64,000 nt of DNA from Geosiphon pyriformis (Eukaryota > Glomeromycota > Glomeromycetes > Archaeosporales > Geosiphonaceae). The position numbers and the translations under genes were made by a program. Position 1 is the first letter of the stretch. Each line of letters begins with the position of its first letter. Location of the stretch: the NCBI GenBank assembly GCA_016748015.1, contig JAAOMT010000648.1, positions 48,659 through 112,658 on the forward strand, in the 5' to 3' direction. This document shows positions 24,701 to 35,041 of this stretch, one piece after another. A model generated the notes under the pieces. It saw nothing but the letters and a program-made list of their open reading frames with translations, was not told the DNA's origin and did not search any database.

Positions 24701-26472
24701 GCAGTCTCAATTAAGACTATGGGTCAAGTATTTGTAAGGACCCCATTCCAGTTATACAGTTTTGGAATCATTGAAATCTACACTCTTCTCCATAAAGTAG
24801 GCACCCCACCAACAACTAAGCATGTGTTCAACAGCTTCAAAAGGCAGCCCAACACCTTATCACCACTATGTTTTCATAATTCATTCGGGATGCCAGACAA
24901 ACTGGCAGCTTTGCCATCAGGCAAGCCTTTAACAACTGAAAGCAGCTCATTCAAGCCAATTTCGCACATCACTTCAGCAAAGACATCATTTTGCACATAG
25001 TCCAAAAGTGCATATTGGCGAGCCCAGAGATCAGGCAACACCATAGGCACTGCTCGCTTCTTTGTCCAACCCTCCATGATATTATCAACACTGACTTTTA
25101 CCTTCTTTGGCTCCAAAACTAAACTATTATCTACAACTAAATGATCCAAAACCACCTTACAAAAAGAACAGTCCAAAACACTTCTGATCATGCCACCTTT
25201 ATCTGAACAAAACTTGTCCATACATTTCACAATAGCTTCTCTGACAGAAGCTTCTTTACCTAACCATAACTTATACATCTTAGATTTCTGATATCCTTTT
25301 CTGACCAGAGACAAATGTTTAAGAATAATGAAAAGTTTTTTGTCATCCTGAATTAGGGCCAAAACAACGAAAGCCTTGTCAACATCCAAAATAGACCACT
25401 TCTTTAAGAGACAGCCAAGACCAGAAATATCACCTGAGCTCAACAACCTAACAATCTTTGCAACCAACATTTCCAGCCCAAAAAACTTAGAAGATTGCTT
25501 ATTTCTGGAACACTGAAATTCACTGAACCAATGTCTAAAAAACACTTTGTTAGCTGATCCTACCATCACTCTCTCCAACAATAACCACATCTGGTCCAAG
25601 TCCAAAAAAATACTAGCATTCCGAAATTCTTTTTCAACCTCTAGAATTCTATTAGAGAAGTGTTTTCTAAAATAAGACCACTTTGCATTGTCAACATCTT
25701 TAATTCTGAACTTCCAACAATCCCTATTGGCCTGCTTGCATAAACTATTCAAACAAACATCTAAAAGTTCACCTAAACCAATGGACACAGTAATAGTCTT
25801 GTAATCAGTATCAAAAAAGTCAGAAACAGAACTAATTCCTTGACCTGTAACAGCAGAAGACAAGCTTTCACTAATAAAAATGTAATCAATAGTCTTTTTA
25901 ACTCCCCTTGAATTGCTCCAAATAGGAGCTTTAACCAAAGAATGACCAGCAAATGAGTTGACCAGACCCAAATTCAGACAGAACTTGAAACTTGCATTCT
26001 TCTCAGACCCATTTTCATTGAAGTCACCACTTAAGACAACAAAAGTGCTAGAGTTGACAGCCTTAGCAATCAATGAGTTCACCTCCAGAGCCTGACCAAA
26101 CTTAGCATCAGCAGAAGCACTGGCGTACAACTCCAGGAATGTAACTGAAAGCTTGTCTTTGAACAAAAGACGCACTGAGACCACCCGACCAAGAACTTCT
26201 TCAATCTTAGATACATAATGGGCCAAACAAACATTCATGATCACTGCTACTCCAGCACCAAGAAAACCCTTGTCCAAGCCAGATGTAAAGACTCACACAT
26301 CTTCAAATTTATTAGCAATCCATGGTTTGACACTGGACCGCAGTTTCGTTTCTGTAACAATTGAGACCAGATTGTCTAATTCCCTATGCCACTGAACAAC
26401 ATCTTCCTGCTTGGCAGGGACATTGACACCTCAAACATTGTATGTAGCAATTTTCCAAACTAGATCTGTCAT
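21781..26472 (-). pseudogene. LINE-2 ORF2 (endonuclease-RT-RNase H-CCHC), nonsense-riddled
   Basis: 1,564 codons in one frame from the ATG at 26472. Endonuclease: SGDFNEN with GDFN at residues 149-152, SRGVKKTIDYIF near 190 and the catalytic His replaced by Tyr (TDYKT, near 224). The longest open stretch is 26277-24874 (467 residues). RT FVDD has its Asp pair at 771-772. RNase H acidic residues are at D1139 (TDGS), E1179 (TELQA) and D1201 (LDSQA), then KGHSG. The C-terminal finger CLMCRKMELLDHVFTC starts near 1383. About 18 internal stops occur; many replace Trp of other copies (24310 TGA, 23257 TAA, 22546 TAG) and two replace Arg in NVRG and GVRVFTSG. The start overlaps the ORF1 stop as TAATG. 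Confidence 0.9.
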
Positions 26473-26474
26473 TA
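26470..26474 (-). promoter_or_regulatory. TAATG stop-start overlap of LINE-2 ORF1 and ORF2
   Basis: The last codon of ORF1 (TAA, 26474-26472) shares its final A with the ATG of ORF2 (26472-26470). The ORF2 protein starts MTDLVWK, where LVWK is conserved in the other copies. The same arrangement occurs in LINE-3. Confidence 0.7.
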
Positions 26475-28259
26475 GGAAAGATAAAGAGCAGGAACAGAAT
26501 TGGCATTGTCCATTTTAGCCAAGAGGCTCATAACCATAATTGAAAGATTTCTTAATGTTTCCTCCATTTTCAAGATAATTGAAGAGTAAAAAACTGCCGT
26601 CCTCACAACAGTCCCACCACTAGTGTCCACACCTGAACTTTCACTCATTACTATATTCACCTCTTGATTCTGTAATGAAGGGATTACCAATGGTTGACGT
26701 CCAGGGCTAAGCTGGGAAACCATTGGTCTAAGTGTATCCAACCTCTTAGCCAGCTTATTCACGCACTCTGCGAGACTGGCGAGACTGCACTCAAGAGTGG
26801 CAAACCTATTATTCAACACCAAAGACATCTGTAGAGTAGGCTTCATCTCCGAAGAGAAGCCATTATTCAATGAAACATTTCAAACAGAAAAAGGAGGAAA
26901 GGAGGACCTACCAACAATCTTGGCCCATAAGACACCACCAAACAAAACAGGATGAGCAACAGGTGCCGAACACTTAGCATAAATGGCTGCCAGCTTGCTT
27001 TTATCTACATCTGAAAAAACATGATGAAGCAAGCCACCAAAAAAAGATTTCTCACCTAAAACACAGCCCAGAGATGTATGACCCAGTTTCCCATACTTTG
27101 CACATATAGCAGAAACAAGATAAGACCAATGAAGATGAGTACTCTTTAACACAAGTGTGGTTCCCATGACAGCATCCAATGATTCAGCTGACTCAAAACA
27201 AACAACTGCACATCTGGTCTGGACATATGTAATTAGATGGCAATCAATCATGCATGTTTTTCCATCCACAGAACCAATGAAGTCTCATATGTCATGAGCA
27301 TTTGTTCCTACTGGAAGAGTATAGAGCAGCACCCTATAATAATTTCTCATATCCCATGTCAATTTGTCCAAATTTGATCTGATAATACACACTGCATCTT
27401 TCCCAATTAGAATAGACCACCTAATTGCCAAAAAATCTGCTTGATTTTGCTCTTCAAATTCAACAATTGCCTTCTGCCACAGCTCTACTAACTGCATCTT
27501 GATTGACTTAATTGTACCAAATTTAAATAGTGCAGTACACACAGCCTCAGCTGATGTTCTAACTGGAATTTTCTTCAACACTACAGTTCAATCTGAGCAA
27601 CCAGTTGATTTCTTGAGATCGGTGTTTACCAGGATCTTTGCATCAGTAGCCAACTTGGTAGCTTTTATTAAACTTGATTCGGAAGTGAACATTGCTCAGA
27701 TGATCCCAGAAAATTTTGAGGGGATAGAGGCCCTCCCAAAACCATTAACTTTTGAAAACAACTTTTTAATCACCATCAGCTTTTTCTGAGAAGATTTCCC
27801 AGAGATTTTGTTCAGCCCAATATCCAAAGCAAAAAACTTGCGAATAGAAACATTGACCACATTTCTTAAGGGAAGAGGCAGATCTAGAGGAGCATCTGAG
27901 AGGACATTATTATTATTACCACTAACCAAGAAGTTAATTTTACCAAGAGGCTTGTTCAATGCTTTCATCATTTTGACTTTAGAACCTGTAGACGTTTGAT
28001 TAGGGTCTCCACCAGCAAGAGCTCCACCATCTCCAAAATCAAAACTGGTCTTCTCAACCAGACACTTCTTCTCCATGTCAATACTGTCAGACTCAGTAAT
28101 ATTGCCAGTCTCTGAACTCTATGAATAACTAATCTGAACTTTAGGATTAACTATACTACTATTTGAATCCTCTTCAAAAGCACCATCCTTCCTCTTTTTT
28201 CTTGGAAAAACAGACTTAAAGCTAGCATTAGAACCAGAAGCTTTGGCAGTTTTTTTCAT
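26472..28259 (-). pseudogene. LINE-2 ORF1 (beta type, CCHC protein) with a few stops
   Basis: 596 codons in one frame from the conserved Met-Lys-Lys start. An N-terminal Lys-rich region is followed by the beta-type signature (KKCLVEKTSFDFGDGG at 28070, also in LINE-4), then PLRNVVNVSIRKFFALDIGL, NGFG, the VPVRTSAEAVCTALFKFG-like block with LWQKAIVEFEEQNQAD near 27470, and LLYTLPVGTNAHDI followed by TGA at a Trp codon. The knuckle reads CAKYGKLGHTSLGC (second Cys to Tyr). The C-terminus is a Leu-rich segment ending at the TAA of the TAATG junction. The inferred role is packaging or chaperoning LINE RNA. Confidence 0.85.
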
Positions 28260-28337
28260 AACAGCAATACTACTGCTAACAGTGGCCTCGTAGTTGAGAA
28301 TAAATGGTTTAGATTTATTGTACTGAATTGTGAAAAT

Positions 28338-28404
28338 AAACTTCTTTTCAAAAAACTTTTGACTTTTTTTTGGGAATTTTGGACGAAAAAGAGAAAGAAG
28401 TTTT
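28338..28404 (-). promoter_or_regulatory. LINE 5' leader inverted repeat (LINE-2 copy)
   Basis: The outer arm (complement of 28394-28404, AAAACTTCTTT) and inner arm (complement of 28338-28348, AAAAGAAGTTT) are complementary over about 10 bp, with roughly 45 nt between them. Confidence 0.7.
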
Positions 28405-28425
28405 ACTAATAATATTAAAATACTT

Positions 28426-28436
28426 TTTACAGACTT
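28426..28436 (+). repeat. LINE-2 target-site duplication, right copy
   Basis: TTTACAGACTT, identical to 21637-21647. About 21 bp separate it from the leader arm of LINE-2. Confidence 0.75.
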
Positions 28437-28789
28437 GAATAAAAACTTAAAAAAAAAGTAAATATATTTTATAATTTATAGCTAAATAATTTAAATTTTA
28501 ATACTTATAATAATATTAATATTTATTGATTTTTTATCAAATATAGAATTTATACAAAATATTAGTTTTTAAAACAACAAGATTTTTAATTTCCAAAAAC
28601 TTAAAAATTACAATAATAAAAATCAAAAAAATAAGAAATAAAATATGTTTAATTATTAATTTAAAAAATTAAATTACTAATTTTAAAAACTATATAATTA
28701 AAAAAAATTAATCAAATTGATTTTAAAGATGTTTTTTAAAAAATAATTTATTATTATTATTAAAAAAAAAAAAAAAACTTTTTTTCTTT
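28437..28789. other. AT-rich spacer, no gene seen
   Basis: Low-complexity A/T sequence between LINE-2 and an old plus-strand LINE remnant. Confidence 0.5.
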
Positions 28790-29882
28790 TTTATGATTAA
28801 AAAAAAAAGTAAAAAAGCTTTAAATATTGCTTTTTTTATAGTAATTAATAAAGTTTTAACAAAAAAAAGTTTTATTATTATTAAAACAGCCAGACAAAAT
28901 GTTTTAATAATGTTTTTTTTAAATATCAATAATAATAAGCTGTATTTGATGGCTTTTAAAACATTTTTTTCATTTTTGGCTAGTGGTTTTTTCTCAGTCA
29001 AGGTTTTTTTCAAAAGACATATTTGAGTTAATTTTAGTGTTATTTCTATTTTCTTTAAGAATCTTAAAGTTTTTAACAACAAATTAATTAATAAATTGGT
29101 TTTTTTTGTTCTTATTATTAATACAATTATTATTATTTTACAAATAATCAAGAAAACAAAAAACAAAAAAACAACAGCAGTTACTTATGTCTACTATTGT
29201 TATATTAAACTTTTTTGTGATTTTAAATAAGATCTTAAATAAGATTTTTTTAGTAACAACCAGTTTTTTTTTTAATATAAATAACAACAACAATAACATA
29301 TTTTCTAAAATAAGTTAAGATTAATTATTAGTTGTGTTATTAAATATAATGTTTTCTGATAAATTATTACTAGTCTTAAATACAAAACAATTTATTAAAT
29401 TATCTAATTTTAAGAATTAAACTGATCAAATAGAAACTAAATTAATCTCTGTTTTTTTGTTTTCTAATATTGTTTTTAGTAATGCTTAGAAAATAATTTC
29501 CAGTTATCAAAGATTTTTTGAATGAATAATCTCTATTCTGGTATTTGGTATTATTTTTAAAATTAAATTAGTCTTGATTAATTTTTTGTTTTATTTGTTG
29601 TTTGGTTTTGTTAGACTTAAGTTAGTTTTTAAAAATAATATTAAATTGTTTTGTGTAAATTTTGCTTCTAAAGCTTTTTTAATTATTGTTATTAATATTG
29701 TTATTAGTAAATTTTTTTTAACTATATTTAAAATTGCAAAATTTTTTGTAATGGTTTTTGGCTCTTTTTTTTTTATTGCACTTTGTAATATTTTTTTTAA
29801 TATATTTTTTAATAACATTAAAAATACTTTTGGTATTTTTGGTGCTATTATTTCTGTTAAATTAAAGTTTGTTAATTTGTAG
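28790..29882 (+). pseudogene. Fossil LINE ORF1, plus strand
   Basis: Very AT-rich but with recognisable blocks. SDKLLLVLNTKQFIKL near 29350 parallels SDKRCLVLIYAKKQALV of LINE-3 ORF1. Near 29470, VFSNA followed by a stop parallels FFGNATW. The frame at 29574-29882 ends GIFGAIISVKLKFVNL, parallel to LEASVGSVLVKLDLL of LINE-1. Most Gly, Ala and Arg codons have drifted to Ile, Phe, Lys and Asn. The left end is uncertain and the ORF2 that should follow could not be found. Confidence 0.45.
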
Positions 29883-30720
29883 CAATATTATTGTTAATTT
29901 TAAGAATTTTTTTTTTGTTGCTATTGCTTTTAATAGTAAAAAAAACAGTGTTTAAATTTTTTTTAATCAAAGAGATTATTACTTTTAAAACCTTATTTAA
30001 GATTAAATTGGTTAATTTTTTTTTGGTTATACTGTTTTTAAAATTAATATAATGATTTTTTAAATTGGTGATTATACCTATTTTATTTTTTGTTTTTCTG
30101 ATTTTTATTATTATTAATGCTTTATTATTATTACTTTTGAGTCTTGTAAAATACTGGAGCTTGTTATAATAAAAATTAATACTTTATGCTATTATTAATA
30201 AAAATATAAAACATGATTTAACATAAAATTATTCTTATAATTCTTATTATTAATTAATATATATTTTTATTTTAATTTATCACTTATTATTTTATCAAAT
30301 TGTCCAAATTATTATTTAATTAATAATCTAATTTATACAATATACAAATTGTAATAATTAGATTACACAATATCTTAAACTATATAATATTCAAGAATTT
30401 GTAGAAATTTGTAAAAATTTGCTGAAATAATTAATAGTTTACTAAAATACCAAATAATTTATAGAAATAACTTGTAGTTTGCCAAAATATATCTTTAGTT
30501 TAATGAAATAATAGCAAAGAGAAAAGTGCAAATTCATAGACTAGTATTACAACAAGTTGTATAAAAAAAGCTTTTTTTTTTGAAAAAATATATCTTAGTT
30601 AAAATTATTTTTATTAAAAATATCTTTTTTAATATCTATACAAATTACTTTAATAAAATCATAGTAAAAACAACAAAAATTTATAAAGTATTTTATTTAA
30701 AATTTTTCGAATTTTAATTA
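29883..30720. other. AT-rich sequence, probably unreadable repeat remnants
   Basis: No feature is supported. Short imperfect repeats of AATTTGTAGAAATTTG type occur near 30395-30480. Confidence 0.45.
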
Positions 30721-31148
30721 ACATTTTGAAATTAATTAGCTACTAATTTCAATAATCTGTTAGTAATTCCAGATCTGAACAGAAAACAATTTTTTTAACA
30801 AAATTTTTTTTCTTTTACATTTTTTTTCTTATTATAAATTATTATGATAGTTTACAGACAAAATTCTTGTAAAAAAGTTAACTTTTATAGCAAAATAATT
30901 ACATATTTTAATAAGCTTCCAGATAAGCATTTTTTGGAAAAGAGTTAACTTTTATTACAAAGTAACTATACTAATAACTAATACTAAATTGGTTATTTTA
31001 CTTATAAGCTTAGCAGTTTAAATAATAAAAGAGAATTTGAAGATAAATTTAGTTATTAAAGATTTAACTATTTTTAGTAATTATAAATTAACAAAAAAAC
31101 AACATTAATAACATACAAAAAAAAATACTAAAAATCTCCAATAACAGT
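30721..31148 (+). mobile_element. Fragment of the G0-type LTR element
   Basis: Collinear with 1-450: shared blocks include TTGAAATTAATTAGCTAC, the TCCAGATAAGC region near 30920, and a segment near 31005-31110 that in G0 reads as protein (LAIPLISPAVQIIGD). The fragment is shifted towards A/T compared with G0. It ends at the equivalent of position 450, where LINE-derived sequence begins. Confidence 0.6.
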
Positions 31149-31995
31149 ACAAATATTGTATTTGATAGAAAACTTTTGAGTGCTGCTATTATTATAAATG
31201 TTAAAGTTTGGACTATTTGTTTATTAAATACAAAATATTTCTTTTTTTTAAGTTGTTTCTTAAGTTTATTCTTGGTTTTAAGTTTTTTAAGTTTTTTTTT
31301 GTTAATAAAAAGTCTTATGCTAAGACTTTTGTTTTTTGACTTTTTTTTACTGTTTTTTTAGTTATCTTTGTTGTTAATTCTGTTGTTAAGTCTAAATTGA
31401 ATTTTTTAAAAACTTAAATCTTAAATTTGGCTGTTTTAGTAAAATTTTTTGTTAAGTTTATTGGTTTTTTGGTTATTTTAATTATTAATTTTCTAAATAA
31501 ACATATTAACAAGCCTTTTTAGATAAAAAAATAATCTGTTTACTGTAAAATATGTTGCTAATAATTTTTTTAATTTTCTAGTTAATGTTTTTAAAAATAT
31601 TGTATGTTTTAAATCTAAAATAAATTTTAATAAAATAGATTATAATACAATATTGATTACAAAGTCTTTTTTTTTAAGTAAAAATAATTTTAAGTATATT
31701 ATTGTTTTGTAATACATATTAGATGCTAAAATTAGAAATAATATTAAGACAACTAGATTATTTTTTAGTAAGTTTATTTTTAATTTTAAAAATTTAAATA
31801 ATATTATTAAGAGAATTTATAAACTGGATTTATTTTTAGCTTTTTTTGTTTTAATATAGTGTTGTTTTAACTAGTTTAAGTGACTGGTTACATATAAAAA
31901 ATTTATAATTTATACTTAATTTAGATTATTTAGTTTAATGTATTATGTTAAAATATATTTAGATTTTATTTATTAAATATAATAAAAAAAATATA
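31149..31995 (+). mobile_element. Fossil 3' end of a LINE
   Basis: The 3' UTR from about 31855 clearly matches LINE-4: TGTTGTTTTAACTAG, then GTGACTGGTTAC (hairpin), then TTTATTTATTAAATATAATAAA at the end. Upstream sequence is too decayed to assign to RNase H with confidence. Confidence 0.55.
31880..31891 (+). other. LINE 3' UTR hairpin, variant GTGACTGGTTAC
   Basis: Same position as the palindrome of the intact copies. Pairing is kept through A-U and G-U pairs. Confidence 0.4.
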
Positions 31996-34599
31996 ATAAA
32001 ATAAATTCTAATATTATTTTTTTTATCAATATAAATTAATAACAACAAAAAAAATTTTTTAAAATAATTAATAATATATTATTACCAATTAGTAAACTTT
32101 AACTTAACAAAAAAAATTACCAAAAACATTTAGTATATTTTTAATAATATTAAAAAATATATTTATATAAATTAATTTTATTTCTATTCTTTTATAAAAA
32201 GCAACAATAAAAAAAAAGAAACAAAAATTATTATAAAAGCTTTATAATCTTAAAAGTAATTAAAAAATAAAATTACTAATAATATTTTTGGTAATAGTAT
32301 CTAAAAAAATCTGAAACCAAATTTTATACAATTAAAAAATAATATTATGTTTAAAAATTTTATTTATTGAGTTTTTTGTATAATAAACAGAAATTTAATT
32401 ATAATAACAAATAATACTTAATGTTTTTAATACAATAACTAGTTTATTTTAATGTTTTTATTTTTTTAGTAAATACTATAATCAATTAATTTTATGTTTA
32501 TTTTTGTATCTTTTATTAGACAATTTTTAATATTGTAATTTTAATACTTTTAATTAATTAATTAATAAACAAAAAACAAACAATAAAATTATTATTATTA
32601 TTATTAATTTTGTATTAATGCTATTAAGATCAATTTAAAAGTAAGTAAATTTTAATAAAATAATTATAGATTTATAAAAGTTAAATATTAGATAATTTAA
32701 ATAATAATTTTATTAAATAAGTATTTATTTTAAATATTAAATTTCTAACTATTAAAATTATTTAATAAAAATTATATTAAATTTGTTTGTTTTTGTTTAT
32801 TATTATTATTATTATTATTATATATACATAAGTTTTTATAATATAAGATTCTTAATAATTCTTATATTTTTTTTCGAATTATTATTAAAACTTTTAATAT
32901 TATATGTTTTAATAATTTATATTATATTATTGACTAATTATATTATATTTTTATTGATTATTTTTTTTCTGTCTTATTTTATAAGTAATATTATCTTTTT
33001 TTTTAATATTAAACTTTTATAAAATCTGTTTAAGTACTTTTTTTATTATAGTATTGAAAATTTTTGTTTTTAGTTTTTTAAACTACAAATTAGTTATTTT
33101 TTTAGTTAATTTACTATTAATATTTTTATAGCTAAATATAATAGTATTTTATTATATTCTTAAAACATTAAATATAACTAATATATAATATTTAAGTATA
33201 TAATTAAGTTATTTTTTCCAATAAAGTATTCTATTTATTATATTATTATTTTATTAAATACTTTTTTAAATAAATCCAAGTATTTAGCTATTGTCTTAAA
33301 TAATAATAACAATATATTATAAAAATTGTTTTTTTCAACTTTTTTAATATTTTTTATTAATTTTTTAAATTAAATATTTGTTAATAGATTTTTGAAAATT
33401 TTTTTATTTTTTTAATAATTTTTTTATATAATTATTTAATTATATCTTTAATTTACTATAAGAATTTTTTTTTAAGTATTTTTATAATAAACTTTCTGTT
33501 TATTAACTGTTATTTTTATGTCTAATTTTTTGTTTTTTAATACTTGAAATAATTATTAAACAATTAAATAAATATTATTTGTAATTTTTATTTTGTTAAT
33601 TGTTTTATTATATTCTAATTATTATTATCTAAATAAAAAAACCAATTTAAAACTATTAAAAAAACATGATTACTATATAATAACATAAAAAAATATAATA
33701 ACACAAAATAATACAGAATAATGCAAAATAATGTAAAATAACTTAAAATAATACAAAATAATATACAATAATACAAAATAATACAAAATAATTGGTAATA
33801 ATATAAAATAATTAATTATAATATAAAAAAATAAAAAAATAACTAAAATAATAAATAATAACTAATAATAATAAGCAATTAAAAACAATCTTATAAAACT
33901 AAAAAATATGTATAAAAACAAGTAATTTTAGTAAATATAAAAAAACAGAATACACAAGAATCTACTTAATATTTTTATTTTATTCTTAACTTTAGAAACA
34001 TTTTTTTATTTTTTTATTTTTTATTTATTAAATAAAATACTATTGTTTAAATTTACAAATCTATAGTTTTAATAATCTAATTTTTAAGATCTGATTAATT
34101 GTTTTTTATTTATTTCAGTTTTAGATTAAATACAATTAGCATAAATACTTCAAAATCTTAATAATTTGAACTAATTGCTCTTGATTATAACAATTGACAG
34201 AATATTAATTTTTTATTTATTTATTTTTATTTATTTTTTTTGTGAAATAACAACATTGAAAATTGATTGTTTAAGAATAGATTTTATAATTGTTTGATAA
34301 AAAAAGAAAGCTTTTATTAAATTTAAATATTAATTTTATTTTGTTAACTTATTAAAAAGACAAAAAAACAATATTAAATTCTAGTAACTGTGTTTGACTA
34401 AAAAAAACACAATAATTACAACATAATTGAAAAAATAAAATTTCTGTATCTTATAACAAAAAAGCTTAATAAATAGAATTTTAGACAGAAAAACTTTTAA
34501 AAACTAATAATTAATATTATTACTATTATTAATTTATCCAAAACTCAATATCAAATTATAAATGTCAAATATTATAAACATATTTCACTAAATTTATTT
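31996..34599. other. AT-rich spacer with microsatellites, no gene seen
   Basis: Near-pure A/T. A TTA/ATT microsatellite lies near 32797-32820 and a 10-bp minisatellite at 33700-33830. A weak match to the LTR of the G0/G3 family in plus orientation lies near 34165-34215 (CTCTTGATTATAACAATTGA). The ORF at 32783-33022 is a Leu/Ile/Tyr low-complexity artefact. Confidence 0.5.
33700..33830 (+). repeat. 10-bp minisatellite related to AATACAAAAT
   Basis: About a dozen head-to-tail units of 10 bp with scattered substitutions (AATACAGAAT, AATGCAAAAT, AATGTAAAAT and so on) and a few 9- or 11-bp units. Confidence 0.65.
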
Positions 34600-34911
34600 A
34601 TAATATTGTATTTATATATATATTTAATTTTATAATATGCTGATTTTAATAATAATAATTGGTTTTAAATCTTATAAAATTTTATTTGGTTTAATTAGTA
34701 TTTTTTGTATTTTAATTATAATATATTAAATAATAATAATAACTTAGTATAATATAGTTTTAGTTAAATTATTATGTATTACTTTGATCAAAATTTTAGT
34801 TTTTAATTATAATTTATATGTTTTATTATTAAGTATTTCTTTAATATAAAATAAACTGTTTTATTTTGAATTAAATTTTTTACTTTATTGTTTTTTTACT
34901 TTAGGATAATT
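34600..34911 (-). mobile_element. G1, piece 1: decayed Ty3 integrase C-terminal region
   Basis: Collinear with G3 at about 61560-61840; for example, 34655-34715 matches the G3 segment AATTGGTTCTAGATCTTGTG and onward with almost only G to A and C to T changes. It stops at the 3' end of LINE-3; the next bases of the same element resume at 41735 on the other side of LINE-3. Confidence 0.65.
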
Positions 34912-35009
34912 TATTTTTTTAAATTTAATAAGCGAAGTTCAAACACTGTCTAGTGATAATACATTAAAATAATAATCTATACTAAGTGTGAATCATGCTT
35001 TTTCTACAC

Positions 35010-35021
35010 GTAACTAGTCAC
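35010..35021 (-). other. LINE 3' UTR hairpin, variant GTGACTAGTTAC (LINE-3)
   Basis: On the sense (minus) strand the inner pair G-C of LINE-1 and LINE-2 is A-U here, so pairing is preserved with different bases. Confidence 0.5.
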
Positions 35022-35041
35022 TCAAGCCAACCAGAACAACA

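Larger units (their letters stand above)
21648..28425 (-). mobile_element. LINE-2: full-length non-LTR retrotransposon (beta ORF1, type I ORF2)
   Basis: A 6.8-kb element flanked by a perfect 11-bp duplication (TTTACAGACTT). Minus-strand order: 5' leader inverted repeat, ORF1 (28259-26472), ORF2 (26472-21781), conserved 3' UTR with palindrome, then an A-rich tail at the left end. Both ORFs hold one frame from start to end with no indel, yet carry about 20 in-frame stops, which points to decay by substitution. Confidence 0.92.

Noticed and set aside
29574-29882. A membrane protein gene suggested by the hydrophobic frame
   Set aside because: The hydrophobicity comes from A/T drift (Phe, Ile, Leu codons), and the blocks match decayed LINE ORF1.
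32783-33022. ORF of 79 residues rich in Tyr, Ile, Leu and Phe
   Set aside because: Product of a TTA microsatellite and AT-rich sequence; no start context and no similarity to anything else here.
34165-34260. Possible LTR of the G0/G3 family in plus orientation
   Set aside because: About 30 bases look similar to the LTR segment CTCTTGATTATGACTATTGA, but neither end nor flanking collinearity could be found.
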